Below the pieces are notes generated by a model. It was given only the letters and a program-made list of their open reading frames with translations, was not told the origin of the DNA and made no database searches. Both the position numbers and the translations under genes were made by a program. Below are positions 21,701 through 42,298 of a stretch of DNA of 63,298 bases, in pieces (position 1 is the stretch's first letter; every line of letters begins with the position of its first letter). Source of the stretch: Amphimedon queenslandica (lineage: Eukaryota > Porifera > Demospongiae > Haplosclerida > Niphatidae); assembly GCF_000090795.2 (NCBI RefSeq), contig NW_003546426.1, positions 1 to 63,298 on the forward strand. The letters are read 5' to 3'.

Positions 21701-22105
21701 ATCATTCTTAGTAAACTTGAACTCCAAAATGATGGCAGAAAAATTGTACTTCATTTATTGAATATACTTAAAATTCAATTAATAATTATATTTAGCGGCA
21801 ACTCGTCTATCGACTAAATAACTTACATGTGTACGTCTTTTTTTAAATAAAAAGCTAGTGTAAAAATTATAAAATTGAAATTACTGCAACTGAATCGTGA
21901 TTTGGCAAAATTTCTGTACTGCTCTAGATACATGCAAGGATGAATCCATGATGTTCAACCCCACGCCTACTTCCTGTTCAGCTTAGACTCACTTGGATTT
22001 AGGATCCCGTCCACTAATGCGCAATATAGCGTGGTTAGTTCCTTCCAAGTTCTTTTTTGCTTCTTGCAGGGACTTGTGAAGGATTTGAACTGATCCTAAA
22101 GACAT
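18798..22105 (-). CDS. PNN: Pinin, exon-junction-complex associated splicing factor
   Basis: The first exon (21993-22105) encodes MSLGSVQILHKSLQEAKKNL, like the pinin N-terminal helix, then RISGRDPKSK. Further exons lie at about 20964-21014, 20855-20911, 20508-20573, 19999-20076, 19822-19896, 19622-19779, 19132-19264 and 18798-18944. The pinin/SDK domain is clear: NRRMFGMLMGTLQKFQ (about 19822-19896) and DWNQHDMKLTGYIKTKAQPP with LFYLP (19132-19264), matching vertebrate RNRRIFGLLMGTLQKF and WNEHNAKIIKYIRTKTKPHLFY. Pinin is a nuclear-speckle protein that joins RNPS1 and SAP18/ACIN1-type complexes in splicing; in vertebrates it is also found at desmosomes. After the domain there is only a short acidic tail (ending DEIDVEH); the long SR/E-rich tail of vertebrates is missing. 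Exact exon ends are approximate. Confidence 0.88.
20609..20800. mobile_element. MITE family M1, copy in pinin intron
   Basis: About 190 bp with inverted ends: TAGTGGGTAAATTTGGAGGG on the left, and the right end reads TAGTGGGAAATTTTGGAGGG on the opposite strand. The inside holds GGTGATTGGCAG and CCATTGAGCATGCGTATAATG. Relatives occur at 11478, 42571 and 51680. Confidence 0.75.
21130..21560. repeat. Dispersed repeat family D1, copy in pinin intron 1
   Basis: Starts at CCATAAAGCATGCTAAGTG and includes GAGAATTCTCTCCTAGCCAT and GGTCTTTGACCTAATTTTCGAGC. One of the more complete copies. Confidence 0.7.
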
Positions 22106-22420
22106 GTCGAGGACTTCTTAAGGCCAATTTGATAGGTTGATTTCCCAAGTTATTAAGTATCACGTGGAACTGGGCGTGGTCACACCACCCATTATTATTA
22201 TAATATACAAAAATCAATATTAATTTTCAATTTTTATTATTAATTTATTATCATTATTTCGTGGTTTGTAAAAAATAATTCACCAGTACTGTACATGAAA
22301 ATGAAAAGAAAAAACTAGAAGAACAGTAAATGTCAGAGAAAATTTAAATTAAACAAACAACTAGCTGGTAATTAACTCTACAGTCATGAGAAATGTGTCT
22401 CGGTAGCCAAACAGGTCGCC
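22106..22420. other. Spacer between pinin start and kinectin-like stop
   Basis: About 315 bp: pinin promoter plus the kinectin-like 3' flank. No clear motif. Confidence 0.5.
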
Positions 22421-32472
<10,052 letters not shown>

Positions 32473-32861
32473 CTTCAGGCCTTGCTTCTATAGATCATAC
32501 ACCACAATCAAAAGAGCATTGCCACCCCTCACGATCACACAGTGCAGTGTACAACTGATGTGGCACGTGACAATTCGGATCGCCACGCCCCTTAATCAGT
32601 AACACGTACACGCCCATTATTAAATGTATTGCATGCACTCAGTCTCTAATGCTGCAGTAGTGTACAAATGCTTGTCTGCAAACATTACTGCAGTTGCTGA
32701 TTTACACAATGCAGGATATAAAGTAAAGACTAGTCAATCATTATTTAAAAATTGAAAGAACAAAAACCACTAAAATTATCTAACATAAAAATTCTAAAAA
32801 CTAACAAAGCTAATGATTCAAGGAATGATATAGATTGTATTATTGTCACGAGAGACCCAGT
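32473..32861. other. Spacer between kinectin-like start and filamin stop
   Basis: Kinectin-like promoter plus filamin 3' flank. It has a GGCACGTGAC E-box at about 32562 and CCACG at 32583, but no clean ER-stress element. Confidence 0.45.
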
Positions 32862-35393
32862 CTATTTTGTTTGGATGATGAAAGGACTTCCTTCTAAATC
32901 TTTGCCATGCCACTTGACAGTAATTGTTGTCTCACCAGGATCAGATATATGATACGAGACACTGAATGTGTAATCACCATTATGCTTAACAGCAATATAA
33001 TCAGCAGGAACATAAGCACCAGACACGCCTACTTCAAGGTGGCCTGTACCACCTGCATTCTTGCAATCAACTTCAAATGAGCCAGGCTTATCAATACCAG
33101 TAACGAGACATTTTGAAGCATCAGGATCACCTCTTCCACTGTCAACACTCACTTCAAAAGGTGCCCCAGGGACTGGCTCATCATTGAACTTAACGTTGAT
33201 CTTATAAGATCCAGGCCTTGGTGCTTTATATGTGACATTAAACATTCCTGGTTCAGGCCCTGGCTCACACTGCACATCAGCAACCTCAGCGGGCCCCTCC
33301 ATTTGAAGGCCAAGTTGGCCTTCCCCAGCTTTAGTGGCATCAACGACAAAATGAGCTGGCTCGTTAGCGATAGCGTGGTGTAAACCATCTCCACTACACT
33401 TGACATACCCTGGCTCATCAATGAGGACTTTATAAGGTGAATCCTTTAGCTCCTTGTCTGCGTATTGGACGTCAACAGTGTGATTGCCTTCCTTCACTGG
33501 AGTGTAAGTAACTCGGTATGCATTCTTTGCCAGTGGCGTGATCTCAAAAGGTACCTCCTCATTATCAGGATCAGTTATAGATACTTTCATATCAGCATCG
33601 CCGGCTCTACGTGCATCAACATCAAATGTGGTTTTAGATTTAGCAGGATTTCCTGATTCGATACCAGGACCTTTTACGATAACTTTATCAAGATCAATAG
33701 AAGGTATTACACGAGGCTTGTCTTCAACTGGAACACCGTTATAAAGAACATTAGCTTCATAGTCACCTGGACCTTGATCAACGTGGTAGCAGATCTGGTG
33801 ATGGTTATCATCTATTTTCTTAACGTCATATTCAACAGGGCCTGCGCCTGGTGGACTCTTAAAATCGACAGCAATATCTCCAGGGCCGGCATTCTCTGTA
33901 TAAACATCAATAATGTTGTCGTGATCCTTTCCAACAAAGGCACGCTCTAAGCCATCACCATCAAGACGCACTGCACTGGGATCACCAATGGCAACTTGGA
34001 ACGGACCACTTGGTAAAGGCTCACCATCAAACTTTACTTCAACGTTGTAGACTCCAGGAGCATCAGGGACGTAAGACCCATTGAACTTATCAGAGCCTTT
34101 AGAACTGGGCTCAAAGTCGATCTCCTTAGGTTGTCCATCAGGTCCAGTCACTATGGCAGATATAGGAGCAACACCAGACTCACCACAATCAACATTGATT
34201 GGAGCTGGTTTTCCTGTCTGTGCCCCATTACCAGTTACTCCAGGGCCATCAACCTTGACCTTTGTAATATCAGTGGGTGGAGCAGCACTGGCTCCAATTG
34301 GTGCCCCTTCCTTGAGCTCAGCATCAGGAAACTGTGAAAGATATGTCATCATACTCAACTCATCAACATGAGGATTAGTCATGTCCTCTGGTCCAAGCAC
34401 CTATCAAAATAAAACAAATAAATTGGTTTTGTATTTTGACGATTACACTCAGTACCTGTGGAATACCAAGCCAGTCGTCAGCCAACTGCATAGCACGGCT
34501 TGCGTTTTGGAGTGAATTGTTAGGATCCATTGTATCAGCATCAGGGCAGAGGCCTGGAGCATGAGCATCAACCAAAGCTGCAATAGCCGTCCCGTCATTC
34601 CAGTCGGACGTGAAATTCTTGATATTCTTTTGTGGAATTTTTTTCTATTGATAAAAGCATAAACATAAAGCGAATGCACTCATGCATGCCACAAGACAAG
34701 CAACTGTACATGTGTGGGATCAGATTACGTTACAAGTCGTTGCAATCCAATTACTAGTCCTAACCACAAACTAAATTTTTACAGAACTATTTCCTTATAT
34801 GGTAACAACTAGTAATTAACATCTGTTGTTATGTATGGCATCGACTGTTAGGTATGCAGACTATATCATTAGTATTAAGAGCAGCTAATGTTGCTAGTAC
34901 CTGTATGTACTCCAGCAGTGCTTGTTTTCCACTTTTCTTTTGGCCGCCATCGTCATCATCGTCAATATTAAATCCCATGCTGATTTGGTAATGGAGGATT
35001 AGGGTCCAAACAAGACCAAGAATGAGCTTAAGATTACCTTCGATAATATCACCACTGCCTAATAAAAACAACAACAATAATAATAATAACAATAACAGCT
35101 CATTATAACACTTCATTACCAATGTTGACAAGCTTGATTCCCTCTGAGCCAATGAAATTCAGAACTTTCTCCAGGTTTTCCATTTTTTGCGCGTGGACCC
35201 GTGGCTTCTTGTTATATTTCCCTACGCTCTTCTGTGACAATACCTCCAGCAGTACAATCAGGAGGACCCCATCACCGAAATCCGTGGAGAGGCTCTTGAC
35301 CGCAACTTTCTGCACTTTAAGCTGCTCGTTTACCCATCGGGTGAAGGTTTTCTCTTGTATTTTCTTCCATTGCGCATCAATCTCTGGGTCCAT
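32862..35393 (-). CDS. Short filamin: two CH domains and five Ig-filamin repeats
   Basis: Exons 35120-35393, 34901-35058, 34456-34644 and 32862-34400 give 719 residues. CH1 spans residues about 5-130 ([43 protein letters not shown]). CH2 spans about 145-245 ([45 protein letters not shown]), the form typical of filamin. Five Ig repeats follow, each ending in a P-[FY]-x-V-type strand ([38 protein letters not shown]); the ORF stops right after the fifth. Bilaterian filamins carry about 20-24 repeats and two hinges, and Dictyostelium ABP-120 has six. It should bind F-actin; without a recognised dimerisation repeat, whether it crosslinks is open. A 5' untranslated exon seems to lie near 35449-35575, and the gene is divergent from RSRC2. 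Confidence 0.9.
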
Positions 35394-35688
35394 AGACCTT
35401 TCAAAACCAGATAGGTGAAAGCATTATTTTTCATATCACAGAACTTACATTTCAGAAGGACTTTTCCTCAAACTTTTCACTTCGTTGTTTACTCCGAATA
35501 ACGCAGCAGGGCCTCTTTAGCCTTTCCAGTAAAGGAACAAGGAAGTGAAGGGGCTGAGGCATTACTAGCCATTGCATTTTTAAGCTAATTAGATGATGTG
35601 CCACTAAAAATTATTATAGTGCTATTAATAGAATCATGGATTTCATAGCTGTCAAATGTGGGCGTGTCATTACGACCACGCCCTTAAA
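35394..35688. promoter_or_regulatory. Divergent promoter region filamin/RSRC2
   Basis: 295 bp between start codons, partly used by a filamin 5' UTR exon (splice donor reading GAAAT|GTAAGT on the minus strand at about 35449). No single motif is decisive. Confidence 0.5.
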
Positions 35689-37357
35689 ATGGAGTCTCTC
35701 AAACAGTACAGTGATGATGAAGATGAGGTTACTCAGGTTAGTCTATGAGAATTATTTGTTGTCAGGCTAGTATTCGTTCAGAGCAAAGAAAAGCCTCGTG
35801 ATGAAAGAGCTTCCAATAAAGAAAGATATGAAAAGGAGAGAGACAGAAGGAGAAGAAGATCAAGATCTAGAACTCCACCCAGAAGGAGGAGCCATGGTAT
35901 GTAATTAAGTGTAAAACCTAAGACCATAGTATCAGTGGTTGTGTGTTGGGCCTAACATTGGGCAATCCTGTGAATGTATAATACTGTAGGGCGCCTTTTT
36001 TTCGAGGGCTATAAATTTCGTGGATTTCGCGATTTTTTTAAGATTCACGAAAATTACTTTCACGAAAATCAAATTAATACGGTACAAGATTGCAGACGGT
36101 ATAAATTCACGAAAATTAAATCCGCGAAATAAAAATCCACGAAATTTATAGCCCTCGAAAAAAAGGTGCCCTACGGTATCTAATATCTATAACCATGGGA
36201 TTTCATTACACCACTGTAATCAGAAAGTAGTGTTGATATATAATGTTTAAAAAAATAATGAAACTGGTTCTCCTCCTTTGGCTATTTTTTCCAAGTTGAC
36301 AACATTGCCGATGCATTATTATTGCTAGTGTCATCTGGAGTCCATTATCACTATTATTATTTCAATATTTTTATTGTCACTATCTACATTAGAAAGCAAC
36401 TTAAGTAGTAAGGCCATATAGCAGTTATGTAGACTTAGAACTACGTGCTATTCCTTATCTTAAACATAATTAACAAACACCAATTTGTATCATTGTAGGA
36501 CATCATTCCAGCAGATCACAGCACAGACACAGTCCTCATCGTCATAGATCCCGCTCACCTCCTCATAGACACAGCAGCAGCAGGTGATACTGAATATTGT
36601 AATAGTGTTATTGATTCTTATTCTAGTGACCAGGATAGACAAAGAAGATCAACGAAACAAGGTTCTAAAGGTTTGATATTTAATATAATGTTACTTCCAC
36701 AATCCTCATTTATCATTTAAAAATAAATGGAAATATTTCAGTAGTTGCTTTACTTGTAATACAGTTAGTGCCAAATTGCTCTTTTTTTACTTTCCCGCTA
36801 TCTTGAAGTGACTATAGTGACTTTTATAGTCATTATAAGTGTATTTATTTAGTTTTTTGTTTATTGTTATTATTATTCTTTAGATAATGATAATGGTGAT
36901 TCATCTGAAGTACCTGTAAAAGCTGCTTCAAGTGCTCCAGAGCAAGTTCCTGCCCAACCAGTGAAGCTTCCAGCTCCTCAGCCAACAGCAATGGCTCAGA
37001 AAAAGAAACTGTTGTGGAACAAAAAACCTGTAAGACTCACAGAGAACTGTAATTTAAAATTGATGTTCCTGTAATTAGACAAATCAATCATGGAATAACT
37101 GGGAGAGTGTTTCGTTTGAAGGTAATGAAATGGCACAGTCTAAGTTTCGGCGGCTAATGGGGATCAAGTCTGGCACTACTGAGGGAGTCAAACCTGAAGG
37201 AACAGCTGCTGATTCTACTGTTCTCAAGAACTTGGAGTCTCAGTATGAAACATCGCGATACATGACTCACCTTGCTAAAGGAGCTGGTCTTGGATTTGGT
37301 ATAGTAACTCAAAACAACACAGTTGACCCTCATGACACTGACAAATTAAATGAATAA
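35689..37357 (+). CDS. RSRC2: Arginine/serine-rich coiled-coil protein 2
   Basis: Six exons (35689-35736, 35782-35896, 36499-36583, 36627-36670, 36884-37029, 37079-37357) give 238 residues. The N-terminal half is an RS/RH-rich tract (RRRRRSRSRTPPRRRS and similar). The C-terminal half matches RSRC2: KKLLWNKKP, then WNNWESVSFEGNE, KFRRLMGIKSG and NLESQYETSRYMTHLAKG with GLGF. The vertebrate protein is a nuclear RS-domain protein linked to RNA processing and is longer; this one has a shorter RS region. The stop codon lies inside an AATAAA hexamer, so the 3' UTR may be very short. Intron 2 has a perfect-looking MITE. Confidence 0.9.
35982..36178. mobile_element. MITE with about 43-bp inverted termini in RSRC2 intron 2
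   Basis: The left end reads TACTGTAGGGCGCCTTTTTT then CGAGGGCTATAAATTTCGTG. The right end gives the same on the other strand (TACCGTAGGGCACCTTTTTT…). About 197 bp, with inner repeats of CACGAAAATT. A degenerate relative with GAGGGCTATAGATTT lies at about 11015-11130. Confidence 0.8.
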
Positions 37358-37485
37358 AAATAATAATAATTGTCAAAATTGTTCTAATTGAGCACGTGCA
37401 GAGCATAATGAATCAGACATGCTTTCAATTGATAGCCCATTACACAGGCACAAAAGTATAAGACAAAAGGAAAGCAAAACAATAT

Positions 37486-40375
37486 TTACAGTTCTTCGTG
37501 AATCATTTCAGCATCACCACGACTACCACTTCGCTTTTGAGGGATCCCACTGGCAGCAAACTGGAGTAGTCTTTGCTTTGTTTGGTAATATTCTTCAATG
37601 TTCAAAAAATCCTATAACAATGAATTAATTGGAAGATAATCTAGTAGATCATAGTGACAATTACTATTGCTTTTTTTTGCTTTAGCAGGAAAGATGACAT
37701 AATCTAGTTACGTTATGTTAACACATTCATTTGTATAGTATGTAATAGTGTGTGAAGTATAAATCACACTGGTTGATAACATGAGGTCACCATTATCATG
37801 TTTTTGTATGTAGTCTCATACCTCACGAGGTTTGAATTGATCAGGTGGCACATTCATTTTACTGCGAAAGTGCTTGATATTAACAGCCATCACATTATCT
37901 GATGGTTCCAATGCTTGATAAGTAGATGCAGCCTCGGCTGCTTTGTTTAAAAGACTAGCTGTTTAGAAAAAAATAAATAAAATATTATCATAATTTATCT
38001 TACTTTTAAAGTAATCAAATTGAAGATAGTGGAAATGACCGGAAAGATATTTATCAAAATATTCTCCATTGACGGTAGCCATCCAAGAATGGCATTTAGT
38101 GTGACATGTCAAATAATTGTGAATCATACTTTGTAAGAGAGTGTAATAATCCATTGCATCAGGTGCTAGCTTCATCTTGTTCAGTTTAATGTTTGTCTCT
38201 GCATCAACAAACTCCTGAGTCATATTGAGGAATAAAACATCATCGCAGAGTATCAAGCAGTTGGAGAGAGTCTCTTTGTATTTTATGAGTGCTGCTTCAA
38301 ACTGATCAGCTGACTCCAGCCACTTTTCATTGTTATATGCTGTCTTACCAGCCAAGTAGTGCTCATGGTGGGTTAAGAGACCAGCCTCACGCGATGGGAA
38401 ATCATCATTAGTCAGTTCTAACTGTTCCCTGTAGTATTTAATAGCATTGAGAATCATGGAGTTGTTGGTGTGATAGTAGAAGAAACTAAGAGCACATTTG
38501 ATTGCTTCATCCAAATTTCCTAACTATAGCAATAGAAACAAAAGATAAACATTATTTTGCTGAAAATATCAACTTAAAAGTAGAGAGGTTATGGTATAAA
38601 TGAATTTGAAATTTACTTAAATGGACATAAACACCTTATAACTTACTGCAGTTCAACAGTCACTGCAACTACTGGCTTTTATAGTCATTTATAATTTTGT
38701 GGCTAAATTTGCATTCATTTTTAAAGTTTAATATTGGGATGGCAGCATCAGACAAAGGTGGAATTTTATTATAAAAGTCTTTCATAATTTTAATGTTTTT
38801 AAGAGCTCATGGCTTATCAAGTCAGAATTAGTTCAAGCTTTTAAAGATAAGGATTGTACAGGATTGAAACATGCATAATCTACTTAATTTTGTTCATAAA
38901 ACATTGAAGGCCAAAATTAAATAGCATTACATCTGAAATAGGGCCTCAGTGTAATTGTGAACAAGAATAAGTATTGTCAGTTAGTAACAATGGTAATGTA
39001 TTACACTAACTTGATAATATGAATATTGCAGATAAGAATAAGGGATCCTTTTCCTAAACTTATCTAGTGTAACAGGATCAGGAATAGACATGTGTGGCAA
39101 TTTCTGACGTATGCATCTCTTCACACACTGAGCTTCCAATAAATACGGAACAAACTGCTTCGACAAATCACTACTGGAAAGTAAATCCTCTTGTTTGCTA
39201 TTTAACTTAATATCTATAAAAACAATTAGGAATTTTAGTATCAGACAATTATTATTATTCGGTCATTATTACCTGTATTGTTCTTACAATCGTTAAAACA
39301 AATTGCCGCCATTTTTTGATACTGATTAAATTCAGAAATTGCTTTTTCAAAAAAAGCTGCAGCTCTTTCATGATTCCCTTTAGTATAATCAGTCAAACCT
39401 TGATTCCAGTGCTCCTTGAGATTAAACAATCCTCCTAGAGCTACTCCATCCTATAAACACATAAAACCATAATACTTTAAAGCTAACAATAGTAGCAGTG
39501 TACCCTTTTAAGCTTGATGAGTCGAATATAAAACACTAGTGTTGCATTTGGTGGAATCATTTCCCCAACTCCTCTGTCCCCATAACCAAGACTTGGAGGG
39601 AACTCTATGCGGCGACGCTCCCACAAACAGGTTCCAACCAATCCCCTGTCCATTCCAGCAATAATGCGACCTTGCCCCAGAGCAACAATGTATGGAGAAT
39701 CGTAGTCAAAACTATTTAGGAAATTAAACTAATAATACTTAACACAAATACAATATTAAATTTATAGCTTCAGTGAATACCATAATAGCAAGAGTAGATA
39801 ATAATAGAAGAGAGTGTCCTACTGTGCNNNNNNNNNNGTATATGCACAGTAGGACACTCTCTTCTATTATTATCTACTCTTGATAATAGCTGGTTTATTT
39901 TTTGTTTAATTAATTTTCATACAGGCTCAAATCCACTAAAAATTAATTAATTTTATTAACATTATTAACAAAATTTAATAAACCACAAAAATTAATTTCA
40001 ATGAAAATTTAAGCAACAAAAATTTGAAGCTACAAAATAAACCAGCAACACAATGCTTTCTTCTTACCTTTTACCAAACACTGCGCCATTATGGCCAAGC
40101 CTCCCAACATAATGGTAATGAATGACATCGTCATTTTGAGCTCTGAACTCGCACTCTTTGGGCATGTATGTTGTCATAACTTTCAACCCATCACCCCAAT
40201 TCTCCTCTAAACAAATAATTATCATTATTATTAAGATCTTGGCATTTGTACTATAGTAATAATAGTATTGATGCATATTGTGTTCTTACTGAACTAGCTT
40301 ACCTACACCTACTGGAGTGGCTGAACTGTCAGATAAGAGCCAAAGAATAGCAATAGTCAATCTAATTCCTTCCAT
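37486..40375 (-). CDS. ER FKBP-type prolyl isomerase fused to CRTAP/leprecan domain
   Basis: Eight exons (40303-40375, 40068-40206, 39504-39711, 39273-39450, 39011-39213, 38004-38523, 37822-37958, 37486-37611) join in frame to 527 residues. Residues 1-19 are a signal peptide. Residues about 25-140 form one FKBP domain: FDYDSPYIVALGQGRIIAGM, EFPPSLGYGDRG, IPPNATLVFYIRL. Most FKBP12 pocket residues are kept; Trp59 is Met, and other ER-resident FKBPs also vary there. Residues about 141-520 match the CRTAP/P3H N-terminal TPR region: four CxxxC motifs (191-195, 229-233, 356-360, 408-412), FRKRIPYSYLQYSYY and HFHYLQFDYF. No 2-oxoglutarate dioxygenase domain follows, so it resembles CRTAP/SC65, not P3H. 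The C-terminus HEEL is a KDEL-type ER retrieval signal. Expected role: procollagen folding in the ER. The domain junction is a phase-0 intron (39451-39503) away from the N gap. Confidence 0.85.
39783..39886. other. Assembly gap (10 N) inside an inverted repeat
   Basis: Bases 39828-39837 are N. The left flank (…AGAGTAGATAATAATAGAAG, …GTGTCCTACTGTGC) and right flank are reverse complements over about 44 bp. This is either a foldback element whose loop defeated assembly or a false join. It lies in the intron between FKBP exons 2 and 3. Confidence 0.85.
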
Positions 40376-40507
40376 TTTGCGCCGCACAATAGACTGGAGT
40401 GTAAACAATGGAAGCTTCCACAATGAGTCCTCCAAAAGTGAATGAACGCCCACGTTCATTTATCCAAGCTTTTTAACCCTTTGTGAACTTGTCTAGATTA
40501 AAAATAA
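40376..40507. promoter_or_regulatory. Divergent promoter, FKBP-CRTAP fusion and GALNT
   Basis: 132 bp between start codons of two secretory-pathway genes. An ACGT core (CCCACGTTC at about 40450) is present but no full ER-stress element. Confidence 0.5.
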
Positions 40508-42267
40508 ATGAGGATGAGACTCAAACTTCGAACTTGTGTTTTGTCCTGTATAGTGTGGCTAGCTTTGTGTTTTATGCTGATTATGTATTCCTTTTGGCCT
40601 GGAGAAGAGAAAGTGGTGAGTTTTTTTTAATTTAATTATTTCAAGATTTTAATGTGTGCCTAAATGACTTTATGATATGAATCGTAATGATCCAACAATC
40701 ATCTTTTGTATATTTTTTATTATCTTGAGTGATTTCTACCACTTAATAATAAACTACGAATTTTTAATGCAAGAGAATTTGTGTTAAATGATGTTAAGAA
40801 ATGTTTTTAAATGGGTAGTGGTAAAAGTAGAAACGGAAAGAAACCAGAACAAAAACAATAACTTGGGGAGTCCTAACAAAAATAAAATTACATTGGGAGA
40901 TTGCTGTTTCGGCATTTTTATAGCTGGAAACATTGTGACAAATTGCTTTTTCTGCTTATGAAATTCATCATTTTGTTTCATTCTGCACATTCTCAATAAC
41001 ATTTGATTGCAGTGTAGAACTACTAATAATTATGATATTTTGGCAAACCTACCAATCATTATTACAACTCTAATGTGTCCTTGTTTTAGTGTGAAACCAC
41101 TAATTAATTTGGACTGTAAGAGCCTTCTAATCTTAATGTGATTGTGATCCCAGCAAGAGGTGTTGTTTTTTAGCATAGCAGGATAAATTTGTCGAGTTTT
41201 ATTTTAGTAATTGACAGTTTGGCATATTCCAAGCTTGACCAATCATCAGTGACGTGACTGCAAAGTTGTCAATATGAAAGCCACCAGTGTATAAAACTGC
41301 CAGTATTAAACGCCACCAAACTTCCAACAATACAATGCACATACCCTGGCTACCAATTGCAGAAGTGTATAGAAATTAGAAAATATCGCTTCCTTTTTGT
41401 TGTCATTTTATAAGCATTGATCTATTGTAGAAAGAGGATAGTGTTTTGTTTACTTGACATTTTTGTGGCAACATTCAATACATACATGTATTTGATACAT
41501 GTAGCTAGATGTACTATTAATTTTACTTTCTAATTTTTTTGCTAGTACAATCATCAGGACAAGTTATCATCAGATGATCTTATTCCAGGGAAGCCCAACA
41601 TTGCTGGTTTTAATGTAACTGCATATATACTGAGCAGTCCTAAGGACAGTAATGATGCTTACAAGAAGAATGCTTTCAATCAAGAAGCTAGTGATAAGAC
41701 ATCCATTGATAGAAAAGTTCCAGACACACGTCATTCTTGGTATGAATAGTAAATACATTTACAGTACTGTGTGGAGGGTGTAGTGTCCTTTTAATAATTG
41801 TAATGATTAAGTATTTAGACATTATTCATTCCTTGTTTATCATTGTTGATAATCACCTGATCTATAATTTTCAGCTTCTGTACAAATAAACTACATTGTC
41901 CTTTTTATGTTATCTTAACACTTATATCTATTGGCTGTATAATGTTACTCTGTCATATTAATACTATGTTGGTGTTTTAGGTGTTATAATCAAGTATATC
42001 ATCCTACACTTCCTAGTACATCTGTCATTATTACATTTCACAATGAAGCAAGATCAACTCTCCTCAGAACCATTGTTAGGTAATAAGAATTTTTTGTGCT
42101 GATTGTTGTATTTCATTGTAATGCATTTTACAGTATTTAATGCTTTATTGCTCTAATTTTTAGTGTTTTAAATCGGAGCCCACCACATTTGATTGAAGAG
42201 ATAATCCTTGTTGATGATTTTAGTGAAGATGGTTTGTTTTTATTTTTACATGTACATGTACATCATT

Positions 42268-42298
<31 letters not shown>

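Noticed and set aside
32541..32590. ER stress element upstream of the kinectin-like gene
   Set aside because: ACAAT and CCACG occur, but base and spacing mismatches to CCAAT-N9-CCACG are too many.
39783..39886. The FKBP-CRTAP fusion as an artefact of the N gap
   Set aside because: The gap separates two halves of the FKBP domain itself; the second FKBP half and the first CRTAP exon are contiguous with no gap between them.
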